A DNA stretch of 64,000 nt, taken from the NCBI GenBank assembly GCA_905250025.1, contig CAJNOJ010000002.1, forward strand, positions 372,001 to 436,000. Reading direction: 5' to 3'. How positions within the stretch are numbered: position 1 is the first letter of the stretch; the number at the start of each line of letters is the position of its first letter. This document shows, in pieces, positions 33,754 through 47,386 of the stretch. The notes beneath the pieces are model-generated. The model did not search any database. It was not told the DNA's origin and saw nothing but the letters and a program-made list of their open reading frames with translations. This DNA comes from Adineta ricciae. Its lineage: Eukaryota > Rotifera > Eurotatoria > Adinetida > Adinetidae. The position numbers were made by a program, and so were the translations under genes.

Positions 33754-36700
33754 TCAGTTAGGCGCCAAGTTAGCTTCGTTAGACCAAGCAGCATGTTGCG
33801 ATCCGTCCATTAAACCAAAATGACTGTTAGTGGAAACCAATTGATGATTTTGACCACCGATTTTTTCTCCACAATCGGGACATTGAGTTTCTTGATTAGC
33901 ACCTCCGCACTAAATAAAAAAGAGCAAGCTTTTTTCTTACATTCTGTACTAACTGGTAAACATATACTTCAGTAATGACATATGGATGACCATTGGGACA
34001 TTTATACCAATGACCTTTGCTTAGATTTAATGCATTTACGATCGTTATACGTTCTTTTTCATTTATACCCAAACCAGGCAGATTGTTCATATGTTCCAGT
34101 TTCTTGACAAGAACATCGAATTGTTGTTTGTCCTGTTCGGTGAACGGACCTGTTTTCTTTGTCAGGCGCCGCATTGTGTCGAGACCATCTTGTTCGTCTG
34201 GTTTTAAACTACGAGCCGTAATTTGCGGCGTCGACAGACGAATAAGAGCTTCGATGTAGATTAAACGACGAATACGTGTTAGTTCATTTTCGATGTCACT
34301 TATTTGTTGTGGAGCAAAGTTGCGATGTTGACGATGTACTAGCAGATACCGAACGATATAGTTCAGGGGTGCACTCACCTATACGAAATCGATAAGTGAA
34401 GGAAGGAGAATTAAAACAAAAGCACATACAAAATCTTCGAAAGTACTATTGGGCAATTTCTGTCGTCCATCAGTCAGAAGTGAATTGATTTCTTTGAAGA
34501 ATATCATAATATTTTCTAGAAGTGTTATGATATCATCGGAGAAAATTGTATCTTCATTGTTCAATATATCACGAAACGTTCGTATTGATGCAAAATCCAT
34601 TTCCTGTAATTTGTCTTGAGTCCGATCGAACTCTTCAATTACATGTTTGCGACGTTGTTCTATTTCTGTTTCAGAATGATTGCCCAAGATTCTCTGTTTC
34701 ACGTTCGCAATCAGATTATAAACATGATTGATAATCGGAGTATATCGTTTACAACGACGAATTTTTGTTTTGCATCGAGGACATTCAGGAAAACGAATAG
34801 CCACTTTTTCATTTTTATTATTAATTATGTCTTCCACAAACTTGTCCAATGCAGTAACTTCGACTAGTTGATAAGAAATGAAAAGAGAATGACACAACGA
34901 TCTTTCACTTCAAATAACATACTTAAATGTTTGCAGTCAGGTAAGAAAACAAAGCGTGCGTCAGGTTCATCTTCTGTGCCAAAGAAGATCTCTTGAACGA
35001 TATGTTTATTGCAAACACGGCATTGACGAGGACATGGTTCACCGCAAATACCAATACCTGAAGTTGAATATATGGTAAAGAACGTTAAAAATCGTGTTTT
35101 GAAAATCGATGCCTACAATCATGGCCACATTTTAATTTCTTATCACATGGTTCATTGCATGGACCACGATTACATGGCTCAGAACACGTACGAGTGCATT
35201 CCAAATGTTTACATTTGTAAGCACACGGCTGAAATATAAGCATATATGTAACGATGGAGATACTCTATGGTTTTAGTTCTAGACACTAACAATTTGACTA
35301 CTTTAATTGAAATCCTAGATTCATTTTTATCGACCTACCTCTTTGCAAGGTATACATAATTCACCACATTTCTTTCGACATCCCGAATGAACGCAACGTG
35401 TTTGACATGGCTGTAAACAAGGTGGGCAATTTTCAGCACATTTTGATTTGCAGACCTAAATACAAATAAGTCAACATAGATTTACCTTGAATTCCTGATA
35501 CTGAAGTTTACTCACATGTGAACAAATTAATTCACGTTCACATTTTTGTTGACAAGGAATATGTAACTGACCAGTTCGACACTTTCCACATGTTCCTGCG
35601 CACTTATGCTTACATGCAAGTATTGTATTACAAGGTGTGAGGCAAGAAAATCGTTTCAAATCTGATGGCGATGAAACGATACGACATGGAACATCATTGA
35701 TATGATCACAAGGGAGTCGTTTTGATACCGGTTTTTGACAGTCGTTAATTGTCGGTGTTACCGCACATTGGAATTTTATTGGATGTCCACAAGGTGTAAT
35801 GATTTTGTCAACAAGTACTCGACAAGGATCGTGTTGAGTTGGATTGGGAGCATGGCATCGTTTTGTACATCGATGAGCACATGGTAAGATTTCATCACAT
35901 TTCTTTCGACAGACAATTTCTTTGTGTCTAGGGAAGAGCGAAATTATCAGGCATTGAGCTTCTAGCAAAAGATTTACTCGAAGTCATAATTATGACACAT
36001 TAATGTACATTGGTGGCCACATTTCAAGCGAGCATCGCACGGTTTGTTACAACCGCCTTCGGGACGTTGCTCAAAAGATTCTGCTTTTTCAGCAATAAAC
36101 TTATCGTTCGGATGTCGGCGACATGAAAGACATGGACCTAATAATGAAAATCTCTCGATTTACTTGTAATCTTCGTATCGAATGGCCTAACCTCTGCCAA
36201 TTTCACCGCTCTCAACTAATGATTTACCAATTTTCTTCCATGTTTCACTGACGCCAGCTAATAAAGTCATGTTTCCAATAATAAAGAAGCCACAACGAGC
36301 ACGTGATAAAGCCACACAAATTCGATTATCTGTTTTGAGGAATCCTATACTATTCTCTGCATTACTTCGTACCAACGATAGTATAATAATATCATTTTCT
36401 TCTCCTTGATAGTTATCTGTGACCTAAAGGAGCATTTTTATCACAAGTATCTAAACTCTAGTCTGATATTACCATGGTACGAACACCATGTAAGAGCTTG
36501 CGATGCTTTGATTGTTTAGCGATATACTGTCGTTGACCGAGATACATAACAAGGATTGTGATTTGTTCGCCTCGATAACCTTGTTTGATCAAATATTCCG
36601 CTAACGCAAGGGCATATTTGGCTTCAAATTCATTTCGTTTCGAACTTCCGTCTTGTACTTTGGCTTCAAGATTATTGTGATTAATGAAAAACACACTAGT

Positions 36701-39700
36701 ATTGATACCACGAACTTCTGGTCTTTGAGTTTTAACACTTTCATGATCCTCCAAATCGTCGTAGAAATGTTTCATGATACGAGCGATCTCCGGACGCATT
36801 CGGTGCTACAAAGAATGCATTGGATGAAAACAAACGAATCAAAGGAAATACATACCTGAATATTTAGTCGAACATTGGGAAATTTATTGTTAACAAATCG
36901 TTCAAATAATGATACATCGATGTGATATTTCGTGGCTAGATTATATACACTTGGATTCGGTCGTAACTGAATATGGTCGCCGATCAAAACTAAATGTTCG
37001 CATTTTGTACTTAATGCAGTAATGATATGTGGCTCGAATATTGCGGCTGCTTCTTCAACGATCACAATTTTGTTTTCTAAAGAGAGTCAAATCAAATTGT
37101 TGGAAAGAAGTCTTCTGTCGCTTACGAAGTTGTTCCAGTACTGAATGATATTTCGCAGCGCAGGTCGTTGTCATTGCAACAATGATACTATCTTTCAAAA
37201 GAAAATAGTCTTCATTTTGAAGATATGTTGCCAGATCAGCCACTGCTTGGTTATACTCTTGTCGTGCATCACGAACGGAAGCATGTAAATAGCATTGATA
37301 CTTGTATAACCAATAACGATACAAATCGTGACGTTGAGCTAGTGTAAGTTGCCAAACATCGTTGTTGATAAGTCCAATGGTTTCATCAGTTAATGTGGTT
37401 GGATATTGAAGAATATGTTGGATTAATCGACGACGATTGTATGGTTTTTTCTTCACAACTTGCCATTCTTCTTCGTCATTGTCATCTGCAGTTGTGGTTG
37501 CGGAGTTCTTTTTTGGTTTTAGTTCGGATGTTTTTGGTTTTGAAACGATTGATTGAATAAATTCCTCTGTTTCGATCTCGAGTTCGTCACGTCGACGTTG
37601 TTCTTCTTCTTCCTCTTCGTTGATTTCTTCTGTTTTCTCGTTGCGCTCATCACTTTCCACAGGTTTGTTTTCTTGATCTGTTTTCTCGTTGCGCTCATCA
37701 CCGTCCACAGGTTTGTTTTCTTGATCTGTTTTTTCTACTGCTTCATCATTCTTCTCACTTTCTTTCTCGTCCATATTCTCGCTAAGATTCAATTCAGACA
37801 TATTGGTCTCTACATCCATGAGATCATGGAAATCTTCGAATACTTGGTCACATCCAATACCCAACCAATCTAGTAGTGCTGCTTCTTCAAGCGTGTCATT
37901 GTAAGGAGCTAATAGCGAAGATCGGTGTACATTATCGATAATGTAACTATTGGTAAATGTTGTTAATTGTATAATATTTGTCCGAGAATGTTCGATCTTA
38001 TGACTATGCTCCTTCAATGCTTCTTCCGCTTCCGCTTTTCTATTTAATATGGCATGTTTTTGGTGATAGATGTGACGAGGTATTGACCGATTATCACGAG
38101 CAGATCGACGAGCGTTCAGTAAAGAAAATGGTTGAATTACTGTATTTTGACATCGATTACCCACACGAACGATACCTAAAAATAATCATTTTTTTGCAGT
38201 CTATGGCATTTGAAAGTAGGTTCGATGTTTCTTACCTTCTTTGATATTTAAACGTTTGATAATTAGTTCCAAAAACTGATCAAGTGCATGATTCGTATGA
38301 CATATCATCAGGATCGGTGTGGACTGTTCACCCTGTGGACACCATACGTGACGATTGTGTAAAAGCATCTCAGCTATTCGTACACCCAGATAAGTTTTAC
38401 CCGTTCCCGGAGCTATAACATTAAGCAAATTGGCGTTTTTAATCAGTCGAATTTGCAAATTTGAACTTACGTCCTTGAATAAGTGCAACTTTATTTGTTA
38501 GAGCTAGAATCAGCGCATCTCGTTGTTTTGGATTGAGATGTAGCTCCTGGCTTGTTGGCCATTGATCTGTCTTCAGTAGTGCCACCGACCTATATTTAGT
38601 TGGAACTCGATTTTCTTGTTGATAACGAATCCGAAATTCTTTTTCAACAATTAATGCAGGTGGAACTCTTTGTCCAAGACGACGCTGAACAGGTTTTTCG
38701 TGAGAAGTGATGGTTGATTTAACTTCTGACTGTGGATCAACAAGGAGAGGTGTGAAATCATATGTTGTGTTCGGTGTTACATAATCTGGTGGAATCATTT
38801 CGTTTGTTAATTTAAGAAGGAATTGTTCTAGAGGAAAAGTTTGTTGGGCACCAATCTCTTGTAGAGCATTGAGAACGGGACGATATGCTTCGAAATAAGT
38901 CGTTGTTTCCACCATAGTTAATCGATGAGAAGAATCGATTACATCCAGATCAATTTCTGATTGTTCGAAATGGTTTAGTTTTCCCAATGTTTTAACCTAA
39001 TACGAAATTCAAACGAGAAAGTTTCTTCAAAACCCCTATGGAAACGAAGGAATTTACCGAAACGATACATTCTTTTTCAATTGCTGTTCGATCTTCGACA
39101 GTTACGAATGCACACGTTTCAAACGCATCGGTAGTCAAAACCAGCAGATTTCCAAATATCAATCGTCGACTATTGGCCCATATAACTCGTTTTACAAATT
39201 CAACATCCAAACGCAAATCATAGACAATACCAGAGCGCGGACTTAGTCGTGGTCCAAGTAAACGAACATTTTCATAAATACGTATATCGTGATTCTTGTC
39301 CTTAGTACCGGAGCGATATAGTTGGATGCCTTGACGTAATGGGCCGACAAAATCTTCGCGAAGAAGACGAAAATGAATCTGAAATTTTCAAAATACAGAA
39401 CAAAGGAAAAAGATTGTCGTCCTATTTACATCTAAATATTGCTGAGCGTCGTCATAAACACCGTCGACGATGTTTGGTCGAAGATAGGTTTGTTTTTCCG
39501 ATAAAATTTCCATGACATTGGGAATAATAGGTAAGAGACGATAATCATCGGGTGGTGGACCAACATCGCGTACTGTTGGTTTGTTTGTTGTAGTAAGTTT
39601 TTGTTTTTCTGCTTGCTCCTTTTGCTTTTTCTTGTACTCGATGTTATTAACTCGTTCAACAACTTCTTCTAATATAGCTTTGGTTTCTTCTATTTTCTAA

Positions 39701-40645
39701 AAAAAAAATAGACAACTTGTCAAATCCTCTGTTTGCTAAGTGATGTATCTTACTGGAGATGTGATTTTACTCTTGATAAAATGCAACTCAAGACGCTCGA
39801 AGACTTTCGTTAGATCATCCGCTGAATGTGGTATTAAATCGAGAAACCGAGCAGATATTTTCAGAAATGACTGAATAAATTCGAAGCGTAACTCGTCAGT
39901 AATAACGTCAGGTTTTATAATTTCGTCGTGCACACCATCGATATAAGCCGTTCGCGGTAGTTTTTCGAAAATCTTCACTATACTTTGTCGTGATCCTTCG
40001 CAAGTGCTAATCTTTTCAAGTAGCTTTGTCATTGCTAATGTCCACTCATAATTCGCCTTCATTCGTTTATCTTTTAGCAAGGCCTTTAGTTCAAACTTTG
40101 GATGGAGCATATCCGCGAGAACTTCATCTGGACTTTTATCCAGTAATTCGCTCATCATAGAATATGTAACAGGAGGGTGCGATGGTCTTTGATTGGATCT
40201 AACAAAGAGATTAAACAGATTTTTGTTTAATGAATGATTTCAGTACGAACACTCTATCAGTTGTTGGTACATTCGTTGCAAATGATGAACGTCTATTGTT
40301 ATTTACATTGGGATTGGGATTATGATCATTTGAATTGGTTCGTCTAGCAGAACCTCTGGCACTTGAGCCACGATATCCAAAGCCACGACCTCGATCTCCA
40401 TGATTTCTGAAGAAAAAACGATGTTACCCATGAATTTCTATCGTGTCAGCTTACCTAGCAAAGTTACAGTTTCTGTCACTGCCAGGCCGTTGTTGGTCTG
40501 TATTATCGTTCACATTAACAGGAGAATGTGTTATATTAGGTAAAAGCGATGGCGTTGCTGGAGGAGGTCGTCCTCTGGAAGCACGAGCTCGGATAACGCT
40601 TGTTCGTTTAACAGTGTTATTTTGATCATCGACATTCGCAGACAT
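33754..40645 (-). CDS. ZNFX1: NFX1-type zinc finger helicase (ZNFX1)
   Basis: Large multi-exon gene (about a dozen short introns). The N terminus is disordered and Arg/Gly-rich ([15 protein letters not shown]). An ARM-like region (about 40160-39740) precedes the SF1 UPF1-like helicase. Walker [19 protein letters not shown] (about 38413-38360). A long acidic, Lys/Glu-rich insert lies between motif I and II. Motif [17 protein letters not shown], with EEAA as in animal ZNFX1. Motif [16 protein letters not shown]. Then [11 protein letters not shown] and [18 protein letters not shown]. The C-terminal half carries NFX1-type fingers (CxxxCGxxC / CxxxHxC clusters, about 36150-34920), a helical region, and a terminal RZ-type finger ([15 protein letters not shown] ... 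[10 protein letters not shown]). ZNFX1 homologues act in germline small-RNA inheritance in nematodes and in antiviral RNA sensing in mammals. Confidence 0.92.
37631..37735. repeat. Short tandem repeat inside ZNFX1
   Basis: A 48-base unit encoding [10 protein letters not shown](D/E)(G/S)DERN occurs twice, almost identical, followed by a partial third EKT(E/D). It lies in the acidic insert between helicase motifs I and II and looks like a recent replication-slippage duplication. Confidence 0.85.
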
Positions 40646-42928
40646 GATAAAAGAATCTATTGTCGATATTTAGAGAGACTTCAATTTAATCAAATGAAGA
40701 GTATGTGACAAACGATAGTGTGGAAGAGCAAGATATGTCTGGGTTTTTTTCAATCCAGCAAATACCCACAAAAAAGAACGATAGTCGAAGCGATGACAAG
40801 AATGAGAAAGAACGCGGGAAAAAAGCACATGGCAACAAAATACTGTCGTTTTGTTTTTTTTCCATTTTTTCTTCTTCTTCACACCGATGAATTAACTAGC
40901 GAATGCATAGATCAAATAACTCTCATACAAATCTTGTCTAGCCTGAAAAACCAAAAATACATACTGATTCGACAAAGCAAAGAACAAAATTTCGATCGAA
41001 ATATGTTATGTAAATTCAACTGATTAAAAACTACGATTTTCATCTTTTTACTCCTTTATCGGTAAATTTTCCTCTATATAAAAGTTGAATTTGTAAGTCA
41101 TTGTATAAACGATCCTTCGTATATTGAATAAATCACATTACATTGTCACGTCTTCACACCATCTAATTGTGCCTGTATTTCTATGAATATCTCACAAGCA
41201 ATAGCGTATCAAATAGGCAAACAAATGTAATCCTATCAATATATATCGATGCACTATCTCCAGAGAAACCTTACGATATAATTTTCTGTGGCGCAAAACA
41301 ACAACAAGTATGTAATTATTTAAAAACATGCTTCAAGCATCATGTTATTTGTTATCGAATGAAAATTATAAGAATATGTATTTAACGTATTACATCTGTT
41401 TTCGTTAGATCGTCTTGTGAGAGAAAGTAAACCGATACAAATACAATCATATTCGAAGGATATCGTTGCGTAAAGTTGGCTTTCGTTGATTCCAAAGAAT
41501 TAATTCAATAATGTTCTGTAATGAACCATCAAATCACTAAACAATGGTCTATTTTCAATGATCTCTCATTGTAAGGCTTATCTAAATACGAAATCAAGTC
41601 TGCAGATCTTTTTTTATTCCTCAATGCTGAACGATTGGCGATGTTCATTATATCATTGTTTGTCATAGCTGTCATCAACTGACTAAATCATGCGATGAAT
41701 ACTCTGAATAGTTTCTATTATTATTATTATTATTGAGCATGGTGATGAAATATCCGATCTATATAAATATAATATAAAATGCTTTTCTAATAAAGGAAGC
41801 ACCTATTCAATAAAGAAAACAAGAATTTAAATTAAAATAAGCGCCGGTTCATATCTACTCTTCAGTTGGAGATCATTGCGTATTTAGATTAGACTTTTTG
41901 AATGTTTACTGTCAATTATGAAATGTTCCAGATGAGTGTATCTGTGTTTACTTTTATTGATTTTATACATTTTACTGATTATTAGGAGATTGTATGTAGA
42001 CCTCGATTGCGTTCCATATGTAATTGATGTCAAACGCTTGGAGTGGCTAGAGGCCTTGATGGATACGGAGTTGTGACGTCAAATGCAGACAGAAACCTTT
42101 TTGTTGTTAGTACAGCAGAAAAAATGCATCCCTTCTTCTTGCCAATATTCCTAAATACACATCCATAGAAGATAAAGCGTGGTAATGCTGTACTAGTTCG
42201 TATCGATCTTTATCTATCCTCTAAGAAAATGCGCATCTTTTTTTGTGGTTGATGGATAAAAAGTATTTTCTTTCTTTCTTTTGCTTAGGATCCAAGTATG
42301 TATATCGAACGACAGATGACCTTCTCTCTTTTTCCTATATTTCCCACGCATTTTGCTGTGATAGAATGAAACGACAACAGGCTTTCTCCTTCTTGTACCA
42401 TACATACGAATAGAACTATCTTCATCGATCTAACAACCGAGAAGGGAGAACAAGAAAAGAGCAGGAATAGGTATTTCTGATTTCCCGTCGGCGTATCGTT
42501 TCTTCTTTCTTGTTTTGTTTCTTTTCTTTACGCGTGGTATATCCTCTGCTTGTGTACAGATACTTAAAGCTTCCTGCTGCTCTGCTGCAACGAAGCACAG
42601 GACAAATGTCTCAAAACAATTACGAATGCGAAGAGTTTGTTTATCATTGTTCTGTCAGACGAGTGTACACTAGAGGAAATGAGAGAGACGGAGAGGAAAA
42701 GGCAGCGAGAAGGAAAAAAATACATCTTTACCATACATAACTTCTACTATCTTTTCTAGCGAAGCTCGCATAGCGGCATCGTTGTCGTTGTCGTCGTCAA
42801 ACGATTGTATCCGCGTAGACGCGATCCAAAAACGACAATACTCGCATCTTGAGTAATTCATTCCATCAGGCTTTGTCGAAGTTTATTTCATTTTAATGTT
42901 GTAGTCTCAACTCAAGTATTGTTTTCTC
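40646..42928. other. Divergent intergenic region, 2.3 kb
   Basis: Between ZNFX1 and the 666-aa disordered protein gene, transcribed away from each other. Holds a (TTA)n run at about 41716-41734, and T/C-rich tracts at 42240-42340. No gene or RNA recognised. Confidence 0.55.
41716..41734. repeat. (TTA)n microsatellite
   Basis: Short TTA/ATT trinucleotide run in the ZNFX1 upstream region. Confidence 0.8.
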
Positions 42929-44929
42929 ATGGCAGCAATTCCGGATGAAATACCTCCAACGAAAATTGATGAAGTTGAAGCATCGCCTTCAGTCGCACCA
43001 ACCGTGAATGAACCTGTCGTAAAAAATGACGAAGCCAACATCAGCGCTGCTCCCCAGTCAATAGAGACGAATGGAGAAAAACAAGAATCAAATCCACCTT
43101 CGGACTCTCCAACCAATAAACCAGAAGAAGAAGGAGATGAAGCTGTCGTACCTCAAGCCGATAGTCCACCGTCGGCGACATCGGATGTACAAGAACAAGA
43201 GAACTTAGCATCGATATCGTCGAAAGAAACCAATAAAGAAAATATTAATAGCACATCTCGTGAACAAGAATCCTCATCATCATCAACAACAACAACAACC
43301 AAATCTCGCTCAGTTAACTTTGCTTCAAAAATTGATGAAATCGAGACACCGAGATTTCAGTCGACAAATTCAAATGTAAATCGAACGAATTATTCGTCAT
43401 CAAAATCATCACGACGACCAATTGATTTCATCGATGCACTTGTCGAAAGTTATAAACTTGAAACATCAGTTCCTTCTCCGAACAAAGAAGAGAAAAAATA
43501 TGTACCTAAAACGAATCGTACGCGTTTAAATCCCAACTGGCGTGAACATCGAACAAAACGTTTAATGAATAAATTAGAAGAACTGAGTTTATGGGATCGA
43601 GAAGAAGAATTGAAAGCCACACAAGCTCAATCATTACGTGACCAGAAATGGGAACAAATACAAGACCGTCAACGTAATCATGATTTATGTTTGGCTTTAA
43701 TGCGGCAAAGACATGAAAGTGAAATGGAAAGTGCTGTGCTATTAGATCCGGGTGCAACAGGTATAAACGACGAAAACACGAGTGCAACTATCGCACGTGC
43801 CATGAGCTTGGCGTCACCCGCTGAACTTCTTGCGTATGATCTACCCACACCGCCACATTCATTGAAACGACGTCTTCGACAAGAACAAGAAAAAACATCG
43901 GATATGAAGACAGCGCTCGGTCGTTATCGACAATTTGAATCAACCATGAGTAATAAATTAGAGAAAATTAACCAAAAATTACAACCAGACCATGAAATCA
44001 TGCGTGCTTACAGCCCATATCGGACAGCGATCCCACCAACTGTCACGCCATTGTTCAGCGAAACCTATGCAACATTACTTTCTGTACCTGAATCGCAACC
44101 AACAAACAAATACAATCAATATCATTATAATGTTGCTTCACATTTACATCAAGCACAACATTCAGCAAGTCCGGACTATGAAACACGGTCGAAATCTTAT
44201 TCAAGTCGTGATGTGCGTGTACCATTGAAAGAACAAGCCAATGATTATAGTTATTATGATGACGAGAATATCGATGAGCCTTATCATCAACATCATCATC
44301 GATCAAATTTTCTTGCTGATGACGAGTATCATGCCAAACATCGTTTGAATACGAGTGAATATTATCCAAAATTTCGCTCAAATGCTCTCGACGAGGATTA
44401 TCACCGAAAATATCGCTTCAATTCAGTCGACGAAGACTATCCATCGAAACCTCGACCAAATCCTATCGAAGACGACTATTACACAAAATATCGTTCAACT
44501 TTAACATCAAAATTAGATTACAGTCCACCAAGACGAACGACCAGTTTGGTATCACCAACTGCATCAGCGTTATACGATTACACAACAGTTGCGAATGCAC
44601 CACGTGATTATTCATTTATTCATTCTAGTCAACCATTATCGAACAGTATTCACCTTCGTAGTTTAAATGATGATTTAAATGCTATAACACGTTTTTCAAG
44701 TGAGACAAGTAAAAAAATTTTACAAAATGCTACCGATTCAGCGAATGACCTGTCAAGCAAATCACGTTCGTCGTCATCGATGTCAACGTCGAAACATGTT
44801 AGCTTTACTGATCGAGATGGCGGTGACGATGATGACTCGTTGAGTCTTGAAGGTTCATCGCGTAATTACTCATCGAAAACAATGTATCAACAACCTGTGG
44901 AAATCATTTCACTTTCATCTTCACGATAA
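42929..44929 (+). CDS. Hypothetical 666-aa largely disordered protein
   Basis: Single exon, not recognised. Residues 1-130 are Pro/Ser/Glu/Asn-rich and disordered. About 190-330 is charged and helical, probably coiled-coil: TRLNPNWREHRTKRLMNKLE, ELSLWDREEELKATQAQ, and RRLRQEQEKTSDMKTALGRY. This basic/helical block is the only candidate conserved domain. About 464-525 is a degenerate tandem repeat with consensus (D/E)(D/E)DYxxKxRxN, five units of 11-13 residues, rich in Tyr and His. The tail is Ser-rich and ends QQPVEIISLSSSR. No signal peptide or membrane segment. Codon use and frame length strongly support a real gene. A cytoskeletal or ciliary scaffold role is possible but unsupported. Confidence 0.75.
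   Translation: MAAIPDEIPPTKIDEVEASPSVAPTVNEPVVKNDEANISAAPQSIETNGEKQESNPPSDSPTNKPEEEGDEAVVPQADSPPSATSDVQEQENLASISSKETNKENINSTSREQESSSSSTTTTTKSRSVNFASKIDEIETPRFQSTNSNVNRTNYSSSKSSRRPIDFIDALVESYKLETSVPSPNKEEKKYVPKTNRTRLNPNWREHRTKRLMNKLEELSLWDREEELKATQAQSLRDQKWEQIQDRQRNHDLCLALMRQRHESEMESAVLLDPGATGINDENTSATIARAMSLASPAELLAYDLPTPPHSLKRRLRQEQEKTSDMKTALGRYRQFESTMSNKLEKINQKLQPDHEIMRAYSPYRTAIPPTVTPLFSETYATLLSVPESQPTNKYNQYHYNVASHLHQAQHSASPDYETRSKSYSSRDVRVPLKEQANDYSYYDDENIDEPYHQHHHRSNFLADDEYHAKHRLNTSEYYPKFRSNALDEDYHRKYRFNSVDEDYPSKPRPNPIEDDYYTKYRSTLTSKLDYSPPRRTTSLVSPTASALYDYTTVANAPRDYSFIHSSQPLSNSIHLRSLNDDLNAITRFSSETSKKILQNATDSANDLSSKSRSSSSMSTSKHVSFTDRDGGDDDDSLSLEGSSRNYSSKTMYQQPVEIISLSSSR
44318..44500 (+). 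repeat. Protein-coding degenerate repeat (five units)
   Basis: Five consecutive 33-39-base units encode ADDEYHAKHRLN, TSEYYPKFRSN, ALDEDYHRKYRFN, SVDEDYPSKPRPN and PIEDDYYTKYRST. Units align by their acid-Tyr-x-x-Lys-x-Arg pattern. Confidence 0.75.
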
Positions 44930-46492
44930 AAAGAATCATATTCTCAAGACCTCATTACCTTTTCTTTTTTACTTCAAATATCACCTCTTCTTCTAATTCT
45001 TCATTTTTCTCTTTGTAACGCACGTATTTACATATTTATATCTATCTTAATAGAATATCAAAGCACTCATACAAGTTTTTCTTCAATGAATTCGGAGGTC
45101 CTATGAACGATCGGAAGACGACTTTATCAAAAGAGAACTTTTCCTTATTACGTCTTGAGGGCAAGCCCCGTAAGATAAAAAAAGCATTTTTCTCCAGATA
45201 TTTATGCATATGGAGAGAAAAGTCTGCAAATAGACCACGAAGAAGGAAAGAAGATCGTCAAGGACACCAATCGTTGGAATGGGAATAGGCGTAACATTGT
45301 TTTCTTTCTTCAAAAACAATAAACAACGTTCGAATTAGACATCTGTCAACAACTCCATTTATTCTTAGAAAACGATATTTTCTTCGTGATAAAATTATGT
45401 TCTAATCTTCTCAGAACAGATCACAGTCATTTATCTTTCAAACACACCAACTGCAACTGCGGCAGAACCGTTTTCAATTTTTCACAGTGCAGCTCTAATC
45501 ACATTCATCAGGCGTCTACACGTTCCCGTGTGAGACTTCAATTATTGATCTAATCACTACTCTGTCTGCTGCTAATTAAACATTGAACAAAAGAATACAA
45601 TACAAATTTATGTTTCAGATATCATCTCACTTCTTACCAGATATATCCATGACCTACGGCAATTGTCCTCGGTACGTGTGGCAACAGATACATACTCAAT
45701 TACACTACCACTCTTTGAAAGAGCACTCAAGCCATACTCAAGATCTATTCGGATAACGCATCCAATTTCATTGTGAAGAAGGAACATATTGGTATGATAT
45801 ATATAACATAAACAAGAACGAGAAAATCCTTGTACTTTCATATCGAAAATCGTAAATAGAAGAGGTCAGTGAATGTCCTGAGAAAATGACGCATGTGTTT
45901 ATCTACTGAATGAAACCCAGCATTCAGAGGAGAAATGACAAACAATGATAAATGTGCCAATTATACAACTTAGAATTAGATTAATCATCAGTCAGAGAAT
46001 ATCATTCGAAGGTTTTCACACATCGAACTAGAAGTTTACTTCTCATAGATCTCTCTAGAATGAGTAGAATATGATCGATGAATTACCCACTAAGATACTT
46101 ATCAGATTGAATACCATTGAACTATTTACAGATGATACATTTGATCATTCAGTTATTCGATATGCAAGAAAACATTGTTTTCATATTCATCAACAGAAAT
46201 ATGAGATTCTCTGCAAATTCTTTAAGTAAATAAATCACACAGAAAGAAAGATAACGCTTTATTCTCTATCCTAATGCCCTAATTGCATCACTATTAACTA
46301 TTTATATTCTCGATAATTATTTCCACTACTGTTTTTTCTTCAAAATACAATTCACAAAGATAAAACCTAGTCGTATATGCATATTATCTTCAACATCTAC
46401 TTTGAATACATATACTGTCATCTATTCACATCGAATTTCATCTTTTCCTTCTCCTTCCATCACATTACATTCAGTGTATAGACAGTCAATTG
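44930..46492. other. Intergenic, 1.6 kb
   Basis: No gene recognised; mixed pyrimidine tracts after the upstream stop codon. Confidence 0.55.
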
Positions 46493-47386
46493 ATGACGTC
46501 AGAGACGATTTTCACCATATCAAAGTTTGATGAAGAAGATCTTTATCCAAATGGTACATTACCTAATCGTTTATTAAGTCCAATAACTGAACATTCGACT
46601 GACACTCAACAAACATATTCCGATACCTCGAAAAAATCGTCCGAATCTGTTTTGAGCAAAAACAAATCTGCGATCGATGAACTTAACGAAATCTTATTAC
46701 CAAAATGTCATCAATACATCACATATTTTTATCACATTCAAACGTATCTGAATACGCTACAAAAGCATTTCAAAGCTCTATCGATTATTGTGAATTATCT
46801 TCGAAAAGATCGATGCATAAATCATGTTATCGAACCAATCGAAACACGTATGTTACAACTGCATGCCAAACGAAATCAAATCGACAATCTACTCAACAAA
46901 TCCTCCATAAAAACTCTTCTACAACAAGTTTGTCTTCCAACCAACAGAGAACCCTTCTAAAAGCTTCTTTTCTCTCCTCAGATTTTATCATCTATTCACC
47001 AATCAAAACTCACTGTTGATTACAACGAATTTTTAACATCCATACAATTGAATATGAACCAAAAATCAACTTTAATCGATCATTTGATGAACGAATATCG
47101 CTACAAAAAGTACCAACTCCACGAATATACTTCGAAAACTAAACAACGACATCAACTAATAATAAAATTAACAAATCAAATTGCCCAATTTATTGTTGGA
47201 CATGATAGAATACTTAAACAAGTAAATTCAATATCCATAATTAATGAACATAATCGGGAATGTATTGAATTAACTAAACTCTCGCACGAATATGAACAAG
47301 TTCGTCAAGAAAATTATCTTCTAACAGCCAAAGCCGAAGAAACGCTTCAAAAGTTATCGAAATTCATATCCGTCAATCATTTTTAA
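46493..47386 (+). CDS. Hypothetical coiled-coil protein
   Basis: Exons 46493-46927 and 46982-47386 (phase 0, 54-base intron, GTTTGT...CTCAG) give about 279 aa. The N-terminal 60 residues are Ser/Thr-rich and disordered. From about residue 65 on it is almost all helix: AIDELNEILLPKCHQYITYF, LNTLQKHFKALSIIVNYL, IEPIETRMLQLHAKRNQIDN, and LTKLSHEYEQVRQENYLLTA, with heptad-like spacing of Leu/Ile. No known domain recognised; function unknown. Confidence 0.7.

Noticed and set aside
43506..43787. Minus-strand frame inside the 666-aa gene
   Set aside because: Antisense shadow of a long codon-biased gene.
44318..44500. Regular repeat as a CRISPR-like array
   Set aside because: Units are degenerate, lie in a coding frame and have no spacers; the genome is eukaryotic.
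46490..46492. Start of the coiled-coil protein at 46490
   Set aside because: TTG codon; the ATG is at 46493.
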